From IMG/VR virus record IMGVR_UViG_3300027779_000099, positions 1-30,696 of that record: a stretch of 30,696 bases of DNA; one strand, written 5' to 3'. Below are positions 7,193-14,848 of this stretch, one piece after another. Every line of letters begins with the position of its first letter. Position 1 is the stretch's first letter. Source of the DNA: a virus. A program made the translations under genes and the position numbers. The notes beneath the pieces are model-generated. The model saw nothing but the letters and a program-made list of their open reading frames with translations, was not told where the DNA came from and searched no databases.

Positions 7193-7760
7193 ATCTCTAC
7201 TAAAAAAAGAGTTTAAAGAATCAGATTTAAAAAGAGCAAGAAATTTAGTTAATAAAGACTTTACTTCGAAGACTAAAAATGGTATCGGATATCAGAAAAG
7301 TATAGGGAGAAAAAAAGAAGGAGATATTTGGGAGGATAAAGGGAAGACTTGGACAATTATAAATGGTTTAAAACAGAACATTACTAAATTAGATAAAGCA
7401 AAAGCCGCTATCAAAATGCCTTTAGCATGCCCTAAATGTAAAGGTACTATGAAGTACCGTCTTTCTAAGAAAATGTACAAGATTCATGGATTCTGTTATG
7501 ACTGTACTATTAAATATGAATCTGAATTAAGAAAAGAAGGTCTATTCGAAGCATATGAGAAGAGTATGGTAAATGGAAACATGCAATCTTTTGTTAATGA
7601 TTTAGAAGCTTGGATGTTAGATCAAATAAATACCTCAGAATCCTATGTAACGGAACAAGGAGTCATCGAAGATTGGAAAGGAAATAAAGAAAAAGTAGAT
7701 AAAAAATTTAAAGATTCTATATATGAATACATTGGTTTTGTGAAAGAACACATTAAGTAG
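7185..7760 (+). CDS. Zinc-ribbon protein of unknown function (marine T4-like phage family)
   Basis: A 191-aa basic protein. The N-terminal part (KRARNLVNKDF, then EGDIWEDKGKTWTI at 45-58) leads into a four-cysteine zinc ribbon: C82-x2-C85 and C104-x2-C107. A helical C-terminal region contains NGNMQSFVNDLEAW. I associate this arrangement with conserved hypothetical proteins of marine T4-like phages, from memory and not from a search. A zinc ribbon with many Lys/Arg suggests nucleic-acid binding or a structural role. It overlaps the HAD gene by 8 nt and is the last gene before a 53-nt gap with a promoter-like element, so it probably ends the operon. Confidence 0.6.
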   Translation: MNESLLKKEFKESDLKRARNLVNKDFTSKTKNGIGYQKSIGRKKEGDIWEDKGKTWTIINGLKQNITKLDKAKAAIKMPLACPKCKGTMKYRLSKKMYKIHGFCYDCTIKYESELRKEGLFEAYEKSMVNGNMQSFVNDLEAWMLDQINTSESYVTEQGVIEDWKGNKEKVDKKFKDSIYEYIGFVKEHIK

Positions 7761-7782
7761 TTAATTCTTTATAGGCACTATT

Positions 7783-7790
7783 TATTTATA
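7783..7790 (+). promoter_or_regulatory. TATTTATA, candidate late promoter element for 7814-8185
   Basis: The octamer lies within CTATTTATTTATATAT, ending 23 nt before the ATG at 7814, in the gap after the zinc-ribbon gene. Confidence 0.4.
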
Positions 7791-7813
7791 TATAAAAAAA
7801 AGCTTTTTAATAC

Positions 7814-8185
7814 ATGACACAGAAACAAACTTTAGACAATGTTCTAATAGAATTATTGAATATCAAGAAGCAAATGCCGAACGGAGAGCTAAAAGCTTTA
7901 ATCAGAGATGTTAGAGCTCTAAAAGAAGACCTATCAGAACTTAAACATACCCTACTAAACCCAGAAGATGGGGTAATAGTAAAGACTAATCAAAATACTC
8001 AATTCAGACAAAGACTAGAGAAAGGAGATGCTGATTTTCAAACAACTATACGAGAAATAGATAACATAGGTAGATGGAAAGACGGAGTAACCAAAGCATT
8101 GTGGATAGTTTTTTCTCTACTATTGGCTATCATACTACGTTTAATTTTTGAAAGTACAGGATTAGAAGTATTGAAAAAACCATAG
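7814..8185 (+). CDS. Coiled-coil protein with one C-terminal membrane segment
   Basis: The 123-aa product has a long amphipathic helical region at about 1-50 (VRALKEDLSELKHTLL heptads), a second helical stretch at 60-90 and one hydrophobic segment at 95-113 (ALWIVFSLLLAIILRLIF). It ends in a short basic tail. This is a tail-anchored inner-membrane topology, with the coiled coil probably cytoplasmic. Small phage proteins of this shape are often annotated as holin-like, or as membrane-anchored proteins close to lysis or entry genes, but no endolysin is present in this window. It stands alone between two gaps that each contain a TATTTATA element, so it is probably transcribed as a unit or read through. 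Confidence 0.65.
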   Translation: MTQKQTLDNVLIELLNIKKQMPNGELKALIRDVRALKEDLSELKHTLLNPEDGVIVKTNQNTQFRQRLEKGDADFQTTIREIDNIGRWKDGVTKALWIVFSLLLAIILRLIFESTGLEVLKKP

Positions 8186-8204
8186 AGTTAACATAAATGC
8201 TATC

Positions 8205-8212
8205 TATTTATA
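8205..8212 (+). promoter_or_regulatory. CTATTTATA, candidate late promoter element for the 8251 gene
   Basis: TATTTATA preceded by C, 38 nt upstream of the ATG at 8251. The leader is A-rich and carries no Shine-Dalgarno sequence. Confidence 0.45.
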
Positions 8213-8250
8213 AAAAACTACACTTCTAGGCCCGATTAAAAAAAATAATT

Positions 8251-10752
8251 ATGACTTACGACGAAATAAAAACAAAGTTAAGTATCTGTGAAAAAGCCCT
8301 AACTTTAATTAAAACAGGATCAAAAACTGGTTCTAAACGTACAGGTACAAAACAAAAAATACAAGAGTTAAACTTATTAAAAGAAGGATTAAAGAAAAAA
8401 TTATTAGAAGTAGACGGAGGAACCGTTACAACTGACGACGAAGCAAAAGCAGAAAAATTAGCTTCAAAAGGCATAGACGTAAATCTAACAGCAGAAGCAA
8501 CAGGAGTAGAATTCGGTCAAAACGAAACAGGATTCATAGCTAAAGCTACAGGAAAAGCATTGGCCAAGTCTTTAAAAGACATTGGAGATCAATTAGGCAG
8601 TATGAAAGCTATTCGTATTCAACCAAATAGTTTTGATATAGCCGTAATATATAAAGGGGAAGCAGCCGGAGAAGATGAATTTTCTTTTGATATAGAAAAT
8701 GACAAACTAATAATATCAGACTTCACATTCAGCAAAGTACTAGTTGATGTAGGAGTAAAAGGTTCAGGCGAACCAATAATTAATGTAGATGTCCTAGCAA
8801 ACGAATTTACGAAACATTTTAAGTCTTTAAATGAAGAAGATATAGAAGAAGCTCCTTACGGGAGGCAGTATATAGAGGTGTCAATAAGAGATGCAAGAAA
8901 AGCATTAGACATTTTAGATGACACCTTAAATAAAAGTCAATTTGAGATGAATGGAAGCAATGTTTACTACTTTGCAAAACCCTCCACCGCTTATGATGCA
9001 CTAATGGATTTTAGAGCACACGACGTAGAAATTTTAGATACAAATGCAGATGATGAAGAAGAAGATTTAGAAGATTTTCGTCCTGATCAACCTTATAATG
9101 AAAATATGAAAAAACTAAGAGAAAGTTCATTTTATGAATCAGACTCAGCTAAGATAGATGCTGTGCTTAAAGCAGCAGCAGATCATCAAGGATTTAGTAT
9201 AGACCAACTTAAGAAAGAACTACACCAAGCTTTAACACAAAGAGAAGGAGAAAAAAGCAGTACAGTAGAAGCTATACTAAAGCAATTGTACAAATTTACA
9301 GAACCTAAAATTATTATAAGGCATTTAGAAGGACATAACTCAGACTCTCTAGCAGCAGAAGGAATTTTAGGAAGAAATGCAGTTCCCAATTGGAGAGACC
9401 CTAATTGGTATAAGGACACTTTCGCATGGGCAAATAAAGAACAACTAAAAGTTATCGATGATTTAATTAAGAAATCAAGTCCACAACACGTAGCTAAAAT
9501 GGCATCTAGGGGGAAATACTTTCAAGATCAAATCCAAAAAGTATTAGACAAAAGAGGAGGTTCATATACTCCAGATGAAAAAGTTGAAGAAGGAAGAGGA
9601 GATGGAGCAACAATATTCCAAATTATTAGAGACAGAGCAGCAGAAGATGGAGTATCTGAAAAAGAAGCTGCTATGGAAGTGCTAGAAGCAATAGGAGAAG
9701 AGTATGAAATAAACTTCGAATTCGGAAGGATAGGTGATACTTTAGAAGAGTTAGACGGAGATACAAGTACCGATTCAAACGCATTTGCTTATAGTAAAAG
9801 CGGTGTATCAAAAATACAAAAAGAACATGATGTAGTTATTTCCGTAATGAAAGATCTTGCTAAGAAGTATAAAGCAGGAGACAAATCAGTAGTATCGGAC
9901 CTAAAACTACTTACTAAGAAGAAAAATTACTTAGAAGACCTGTTAGATGCTAAAGTATCCGGTACAGGAAAAGATCAACAAGTGGTAGGTGAAGGAACAG
10001 ATTTATACGAAGATAATTTTTTCCAATTCACTAGAACCAACAAAGGACAAGACGGAATGGCTCTGCAGATTAATAATGCAGCTCAGGGCTCTAATATAAA
10101 AAGAGGGCATATGACTGTTAAAGGTAATCTCTTAACTCTCTTTCAAAAAGCACTAGCAAAATCAATTTCACTTTTTGATGATAATAAATACCAAGGAGTA
10201 AACGAAGAAGATACTGCAAAAGGAGATTATGAAACACGTTTAAAAAACCACCCTGAAAGTGCTAAAATCAAAGCTATCCAAAATCTAGTCAAAAAGCAAA
10301 AGCAACAAATAAAGAAAGAAGGATATTACGGAACCTCAGAAATAGAGACCATAGTAGGAGCAATTGGATATGATGATATAGACCACTTCTTTGAAGATAA
10401 TCCTGGAGCAGTAGATGCAATAATACAGATGATAGGCAGTGTACCCGAATTCAATCGAAAGCTTGGAGTAGAGTTCTCTACATCTGAATTAGCAGATATG
10501 GGATTTTATGACATAGAAGGATATGATAAAGAAGAAGGTGTAGAAAAAACTAAAACCAGGAATAGAAACACCAGCAAAGAGAGACCTTATGGGCATACAG
10601 GTCAAAATGAAGATGCAACACAGGATAAAGCAACCGCTTCTTTAGAAAAGTATAAAAAAGGAAACCTAAAAGAAGAAAAGGTAGAATGTGATAAATGTAA
10701 AGGTAAAGGATGTTCACATTGTAAAGATTTAGGTTACCATTACAAGAAGTAA
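8251..10752 (+). CDS. Large modular protein, possibly internal head protein, with C-terminal CxxC-x4-CxxC
   Basis: An 833-aa acidic protein without a recognised enzyme domain. A helical N terminus (1-55) is followed by an alpha/beta module at about 90-190. A second module at 205-270 (YIEVSIRDARKALDILDD, then MDFRAHDVEILD) recurs in the 617-aa protein at 20211-22064. Helical modules follow, including GYDDIDHFFEDNPGAVDAI at 706-724. The C terminus has a four-cysteine knuckle, C813-x2-C816 and C821-x2-C824, like one DnaJ zinc repeat. Candidate gp21-type sites lie at module borders, for example I-E-E before Ala201 and L-R-E before Ser292. It begins a transcription unit behind a TATTTATA element. 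Packaging in the head is inference. Confidence 0.55.
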   Translation: MTYDEIKTKLSICEKALTLIKTGSKTGSKRTGTKQKIQELNLLKEGLKKKLLEVDGGTVTTDDEAKAEKLASKGIDVNLTAEATGVEFGQNETGFIAKATGKALAKSLKDIGDQLGSMKAIRIQPNSFDIAVIYKGEAAGEDEFSFDIENDKLIISDFTFSKVLVDVGVKGSGEPIINVDVLANEFTKHFKSLNEEDIEEAPYGRQYIEVSIRDARKALDILDDTLNKSQFEMNGSNVYYFAKPSTAYDALMDFRAHDVEILDTNADDEEEDLEDFRPDQPYNENMKKLRESSFYESDSAKIDAVLKAAADHQGFSIDQLKKELHQALTQREGEKSSTVEAILKQLYKFTEPKIIIRHLEGHNSDSLAAEGILGRNAVPNWRDPNWYKDTFAWANKEQLKVIDDLIKKSSPQHVAKMASRGKYFQDQIQKVLDKRGGSYTPDEKVEEGRGDGATIFQIIRDRAAEDGVSEKEAAMEVLEAIGEEYEINFEFGRIGDTLEELDGDTSTDSNAFAYSKSGVSKIQKEHDVVISVMKDLAKKYKAGDKSVVSDLKLLTKKKNYLEDLLDAKVSGTGKDQQVVGEGTDLYEDNFFQFTRTNKGQDGMALQINNAAQGSNIKRGHMTVKGNLLTLFQKALAKSISLFDDNKYQGVNEEDTAKGDYETRLKNHPESAKIKAIQNLVKKQKQQIKKEGYYGTSEIETIVGAIGYDDIDHFFEDNPGAVDAIIQMIGSVPEFNRKLGVEFSTSELADMGFYDIEGYDKEEGVEKTKTRNRNTSKERPYGHTGQNEDATQDKATASLEKYKKGNLKEEKVECDKCKGKGCSHCKDLGYHYKK

Positions 10753-10768
10753 TGCGATAATAATCGCA
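10753..10768 (+). other. Small hairpin between 833-aa and 357-aa genes
   Basis: TGCGAT (10753-10758), loop AATA, and ATCGCA (10763-10768) form a perfect 6-bp stem directly after the TAA stop and 12 nt before the next ATG. There is no T-run, so a role in mRNA stability or translation is more likely than termination. It is short enough to be chance. Confidence 0.3.
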
Positions 10769-10780
10769 AATTTAAATAAT

Positions 10781-11854
10781 ATGAATAGAAAAGATTTAAA
10801 AAGCATTATTCAAGAAGCATACGAAGAAGTATTACTCGAAGCTGATCAGAAGATGTCTCCCGATAATATAGCGAAACCCAGAGAATTGCCAGCTAGTTTC
10901 TTAAAAGGAGTTGAGCAAAGGTACGGTAAAGTATCAAAAGATGATTTCTTTTCAAAAGATCTTAGCACATATTATAAGATGGATGGTAGAAACGATACAA
11001 CAAAATCAGTTTCACATAAGGTAATACGTCTTCCTTCTTTTTCAGAACTTTACAATGACTTCTCAGATATTATACTAGATATCAAAAAGATGATGAACAA
11101 TAAGGATGTTAGAAATGATAGAGCAGCTAGAGACTTATTTGAATTAATAAAAACTAACTTCAGAAAACTTCAGACCTATCTAAGAACTGAACGACCAGAT
11201 CAGTACGCAATGCTCAAGATGAGACGTAATATGGAAGAAGCAATTGCTGGTATAAAGAAAAAATATCCTACCCCTGACATGGTTAGTGAAGATATAGATA
11301 AAGAACCTAAACCAGAAGAACCCGGAGACCCTAAAGCACCTAAAGAAACAGTATTAGAAGATGCTACAGATACCATACTAAGTAAATTTCCTACACTAAA
11401 AGCAGCTATAGTAAAATTACAGACAGAAGACTTTAAAGAATTTGTCGATACTATAGACTGGATTTCACCACGTCCAAGTGCATTTAGAATTAATATAAAA
11501 AATGGACAAGACTACATATTAAAATGGACAGGTAAATCATTCGAAGCACAAATAGGAGGTAAAAGATACTTTATAGATAAGATATCAGAATATCAACAGG
11601 CATTAGATAAATTATCCATACTATATAAAGAAGGACCAATGGACGGTGCCGGAACAGGTGAACCTGCAGATACTGACTCCGGTAGTGGAGGAGGAGGAGG
11701 CGGAGACTTTCCTGGAGGAGATGAAGGAGGAGATGAATTTGGAGGCGGAGATGAAGGTGAAGATGAATTTGGAGGAGGAGATGACGTAGGAGGAGCTGAC
11801 TTAGGAGGAGAAGAAATTGATTTTGAAACAGACGCAGAAGAACCAGAAGCATAA
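10781..11854 (+). CDS. Tagged protein with acidic Gly-rich tail, function unknown
   Basis: The 357-aa product starts MNRKDLKSIIQEAYEEVLLEA, which contains I-Q-E before Ala13 and a second L-L-E before Ala21. Both fit a (L/I)-x-E/A prohead cleavage site. The middle (60-160) is helical and basic. A second domain at about 205-285 contains the strand-rich INIKNGQDYILKWTGKSFEAQ. From about 298 to the end the chain is Gly, Asp and Glu (repeats of GGDEFGGGDEGEDEF), flexible and strongly negative. That tail could mimic DNA or bind a basic partner. The gene lies between the 833-aa protein and packaging genes. A head-core or internal protein is the best inference; I do not recognise a family. Confidence 0.55.
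   Translation: MNRKDLKSIIQEAYEEVLLEADQKMSPDNIAKPRELPASFLKGVEQRYGKVSKDDFFSKDLSTYYKMDGRNDTTKSVSHKVIRLPSFSELYNDFSDIILDIKKMMNNKDVRNDRAARDLFELIKTNFRKLQTYLRTERPDQYAMLKMRRNMEEAIAGIKKKYPTPDMVSEDIDKEPKPEEPGDPKAPKETVLEDATDTILSKFPTLKAAIVKLQTEDFKEFVDTIDWISPRPSAFRINIKNGQDYILKWTGKSFEAQIGGKRYFIDKISEYQQALDKLSILYKEGPMDGAGTGEPADTDSGSGGGGGGDFPGGDEGGDEFGGGDEGEDEFGGGDDVGGADLGGEEIDFETDAEEPEA
11684..11820 (+). repeat. GGA/GAT-rich purine tract coding for the acidic tail
   Basis: A run of GGA, GAT and GAA codons makes the + strand almost purely purine over about 130 nt, in a genome that is otherwise A/T-rich. It encodes the Gly/Asp/Glu tail. The local base composition is the strongest G enrichment in the window. 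Confidence 0.6.
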
Positions 11855-11858
11855 CATT

Positions 11859-12140
11859 ATGATAAGACTAGGACAACTAATTACACTTAAACCTCTACAA
11901 GAGGCAGAAGAAGAAACACAGGATGTACAATCTACAAAAGATGCTGATAGAGCAGGCTCTGCAGAAATAAAGAAGTTAGAACAAGTACTATCAGGACCAT
12001 TAAAAAACTATCTCACCAGAGTTAATAGACCAGAGGAATTAGCTAGAATGTTAGAATTTATACTTAACAACATAAGTACTACCTTAAAGAAAAATGCTAA
12101 AACAAGACCTATACTTAAGTCTCTATTTAATAAATTTTAA
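11859..12140 (+). CDS. Small helical protein with tag-like N terminus
   Basis: The ATG at 11859 is preferred over an in-frame ATG at 11817, because the latter lies inside the preceding gene and would add 14 unlikely residues; 11859 follows that gene's stop by 4 nt. The 93-aa product starts MIRLGQLITLKPLQE, with L-Q-E before Ala16, again fitting a gp21-type site. The rest is predicted helical (IKKLEQVLSGPLKNYL, then LARMLEFILNNIS) with a basic end. It lies two genes upstream of the terminase large subunit, where a small terminase could sit, but the size and sequence do not let me claim gp16. Confidence 0.5.
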   Translation: MIRLGQLITLKPLQEAEEETQDVQSTKDADRAGSAEIKKLEQVLSGPLKNYLTRVNRPEELARMLEFILNNISTTLKKNAKTRPILKSLFNKF

Positions 12141-12142
12141 TA

Positions 12143-13237
12143 ATGAAAGTTACTGACAAGTTATATACTGAATGGGCTTGGAGAACTAAGTCAGGTGTAC
12201 CGGATATTAATAATATTGAGGATAAAATAATTTTAGAAAGCTTAATTTCTGAATTAACTAATACCGATGGCCAAGTTTCTAAACAAGAAGTAATGGACGC
12301 TATTCAAAATGGTAAATTTACTCCTGGTGATTTAAAACAAATACTAAACGGTATATCAGGAGTAGCTTACAAAGGTGATGTAATTGAATATTTAAATAAC
12401 AAAGGGAAAACAGTATCCTCTGCTTCAAGAAGAATATATAATACTTTAGTAGATAATGGAGATATTCAAAATTTTCATTCATACGTTAAAGGTGGAAAAA
12501 TGATTAGTTACGATACATTAGGTACCGGTAAAGGCGGAGGAAACTTAACAACTCAATTTAAAAACCTAATATCAACAGAAACTTTAAAATACCTACTTGA
12601 TCTAAAACCTTCTATAGGTAATATAGCTACAGGAAAAGGAGAAGTATTCTTAAGCGTAATGTGTCAAGATGTTTCAAGTGATGGGAAAGGCAAAGGAGAT
12701 GTCTCTGTAGGCGATATGGGAATTGAAGTAAAAAATAGAGGAGCAGTTCCTATGGGACAAAAAGCAGGGTTTGGTAAAAATTCTGATAAAGTAATGATTG
12801 ATAAGATTATATCTGGTGTTAACAGCTTTTTAATAAGAAAAATTGATACTAGTGTAACTAAAGGTAACAGACCTTTTCATAGAATAAATAAAATATTAGC
12901 AGCAGTAGTAGATCAAAACAAAGATAGGTTTGATGATACTATAGAAATTGCGAATAGAGCAATACTAAGCACCTACCCAGGAATTGATTTTGAAGGGTTT
13001 AATTTATCAAAATATCAAAGCGGTAGCGGAATAGATGCAGACAAATTAGAAAGTCATTTTTCAAAAAAAATAATTAAGAAGTACATTGCTGATGAAGATT
13101 TTTCAGAAGTATTTTTCTTAGATGATAAGAGTGGTACTTTTCAAAGAGTGGAAGCTGATAAGTTAATTGAATTAGTTGGTTCTAAAATTAAAATTGAAAT
13201 GAAAGACGGACTACCTAGATGGTCTTATAATTTCTAA
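12143..13237 (+). CDS. PD-(D/E)XK endonuclease-like protein next to terminase
   Basis: A 364-aa protein with a restriction-endonuclease-like core at about 160-200: GKGEVFLSV (Glu167), then GKGDVSVGDMGIEVKN at 183-198, giving Asp186 and Glu195-Val-Lys197. That D-x8-E-x-K arrangement is the PD-(D/E)XK catalytic pair and lysine. Residues 1-110 look helical and may bind DNA. The C-terminal third (250-364) has no recognised motif. It lies 8 nt upstream of terminase, so it may act in packaging, DNA trimming or host-DNA destruction. It is distinct from the RecB-like nuclease at 2784-3566. The nuclease call rests on motif spacing only. Confidence 0.5.
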   Translation: MKVTDKLYTEWAWRTKSGVPDINNIEDKIILESLISELTNTDGQVSKQEVMDAIQNGKFTPGDLKQILNGISGVAYKGDVIEYLNNKGKTVSSASRRIYNTLVDNGDIQNFHSYVKGGKMISYDTLGTGKGGGNLTTQFKNLISTETLKYLLDLKPSIGNIATGKGEVFLSVMCQDVSSDGKGKGDVSVGDMGIEVKNRGAVPMGQKAGFGKNSDKVMIDKIISGVNSFLIRKIDTSVTKGNRPFHRINKILAAVVDQNKDRFDDTIEIANRAILSTYPGIDFEGFNLSKYQSGSGIDADKLESHFSKKIIKKYIADEDFSEVFFLDDKSGTFQRVEADKLIELVGSKIKIEMKDGLPRWSYNF

Positions 13238-13245
13238 AATGAGTT

Positions 13246-14820
13246 ATGGCACAAGATATAAAAAAAATAATAGCACAAGAATACCTTAAGTGTGCAAAAG
13301 ATCCATCCTACTTTATGCGCAAGTACTGTTATATACAGCACCCGCAAAGAGGTAGAATACTGTTTAATCTTTACCCATTTCAAGAAAAGGTACTACATTT
13401 ATTCAGAAGTAATCAGTATATAATTACTCTTAAATCAAGACAGTTAGGAATTTCTACTCTAGCATCAGGCTATAGTTTATGGTTAATGGTCTTCCACAAA
13501 GATAAAAATGTACTAGCATTAGCAACCACACAAGCCACAGCACGTAACTTAGTAACTAAGACTATGTTTATGTACGATCAATTACCTAAGTGGTTAAGAC
13601 TACCAACAGTAGAAAAAAACAAATTATCATTAAGATTAAGAAATGGATCTAAAATCTCTGCAAAATCCTCTAATGCAGACGCAGCAAGATCAGAAGCGGT
13701 ATCTTTACTACTAATTGATGAAGCCGCCTTTATCGACAATATTGACGAAACCTTTGCAGCAGCTCAACAGACCTTAGCAACAGGTGGACAATGCATGGCC
13801 TTATCCACCCCTAACGGTATAGGTAACTGGTTCCATCAGACATGGACTAAAGCAGAAACAAGAGAAAATAGTTTTATCCCGGTAACCTTACCTTGGACAG
13901 TACATCCTGAAAGAAATCAAGTATGGAGAGATCAACAAGATAAAGATTTAGGTCCTAGAATGGCAGGCCAAGAATGTGACTGCGATTTCCTAACATCAGG
14001 TGATACAGTATTTAACCCAGAAGACTTAGCTTTTTATGAACAGACTTACCAATCAGATCCTGTAGAAAGAAGAGGAGTTGACAGTAATTTATGGATCTGG
14101 GAAGGAGTAGATTATACAAAAACCTATATGGTAGTAGCTGATGTATCAAGAGGAGACAGTGCAGATTACTCTGCATTTCATATATTTGATGTAGAAACTT
14201 GTACTCAAGTAGGAGAATATAAAGGTAAAGTATCCCCCAAGGATCTAGGAAACGTGCTAGTAGGGATAGCCTCAGAATATAATGATGCTCTACTAGTTAT
14301 AGAAAACGCCAATATAGGATGGGCTACAATAGAACAAGTGATGGAACGCCAATATAAGAACCTATACTACAGTTCTACTTCACAAATAGAAACAGTTGAA
14401 TCTTATATGTCAAAGTATGAGAGAGACAAATTAGTACCCGGCTTTACAATGTCAATGAGAACTCGTCCATTAGTAATAGCTAAGATGATTGAATACATAA
14501 GAGAGAAATCTGTAACTATACAGTCAAAAAGACTTATGGCAGAAATGAGAGTTTTTGTATGGAAAAATGGAAAACCACAAGCACAAACGGGTTATAATGA
14601 TGATTTAATAATCTCCTGTGCAACAGCACTATTTGTTAGGGATACAGCACTTAAATTAAGACAACAGGGTATGGATCTAACAAGAGCTCAGCTATCATCT
14701 TTTACCAACCTCAACAGCAAGAACAAAGCTATCATGACAAATGTTGGTAATCTGCAGAATAATCCGTATATTATTAATAGTAATCAAGGTACTGAAGATA
14801 TTTCTTGGTTACTTAAATAG
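13246..14820 (+). CDS. Terminase large subunit (gp17-like packaging ATPase-nuclease)
   Basis: This 524-aa protein translocates DNA into the prohead and cuts the concatemer. ATPase domain: adenine-binding region near LYPFQEKVL (42-50), Walker A SRQLGIST at 64-71, Walker B SLLLIDEA at 153-160 with Glu159 as catalytic carboxylate, and coupling motif LSTPNG at 186-191. Nuclease domain: VVADVSRGDSADYSA at 296-310 (Asp299), VIENAN at 351-356 (Glu353) and NDDLIIS at 451-457. Length and layout match T4 gp17 (610 aa) with a shorter tail. Unlike in T4, tail sheath and tube genes do not follow; the portal gene comes next after a promoter-like palindrome. Confidence 0.95.
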   Translation: MAQDIKKIIAQEYLKCAKDPSYFMRKYCYIQHPQRGRILFNLYPFQEKVLHLFRSNQYIITLKSRQLGISTLASGYSLWLMVFHKDKNVLALATTQATARNLVTKTMFMYDQLPKWLRLPTVEKNKLSLRLRNGSKISAKSSNADAARSEAVSLLLIDEAAFIDNIDETFAAAQQTLATGGQCMALSTPNGIGNWFHQTWTKAETRENSFIPVTLPWTVHPERNQVWRDQQDKDLGPRMAGQECDCDFLTSGDTVFNPEDLAFYEQTYQSDPVERRGVDSNLWIWEGVDYTKTYMVVADVSRGDSADYSAFHIFDVETCTQVGEYKGKVSPKDLGNVLVGIASEYNDALLVIENANIGWATIEQVMERQYKNLYYSSTSQIETVESYMSKYERDKLVPGFTMSMRTRPLVIAKMIEYIREKSVTIQSKRLMAEMRVFVWKNGKPQAQTGYNDDLIISCATALFVRDTALKLRQQGMDLTRAQLSSFTNLNSKNKAIMTNVGNLQNNPYIINSNQGTEDISWLLK

Positions 14821-14823
14821 AAC

Positions 14824-14839
14824 TATTTATATATAAATA
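14824..14839 (+). promoter_or_regulatory. 16-bp palindrome TATTTATATATAAATA; candidate late promoter of the portal gene
   Basis: A perfect palindrome made of TATTTATA followed by TATAAATA, ending 9 nt before the ATG at 14849. The right half is the T4 late -10 consensus; the left half is the octamer that recurs across this window and is preceded by C here too. It is the only copy I found with both orientations joined. Confidence 0.5.
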
Positions 14840-14848
14840 AAAGACATA

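Noticed and set aside
7797-7808. Palindrome AAAAAGCTTTTT near 7800 as a terminator
   Set aside because: It has no loop and only one GC step, and lies between a promoter-like octamer and a start codon; chance in an A/T-rich gap.
11571-11852. A 93-aa Leu-rich minus-strand open frame
   Set aside because: It is the complement of the purine-rich Gly/Asp/Glu tail tract; the composition is forced by the other strand.
11817-11858. Earlier start for the 93-aa protein
   Set aside because: It overlaps the preceding gene; the tag-like N terminus begins exactly at 11859.
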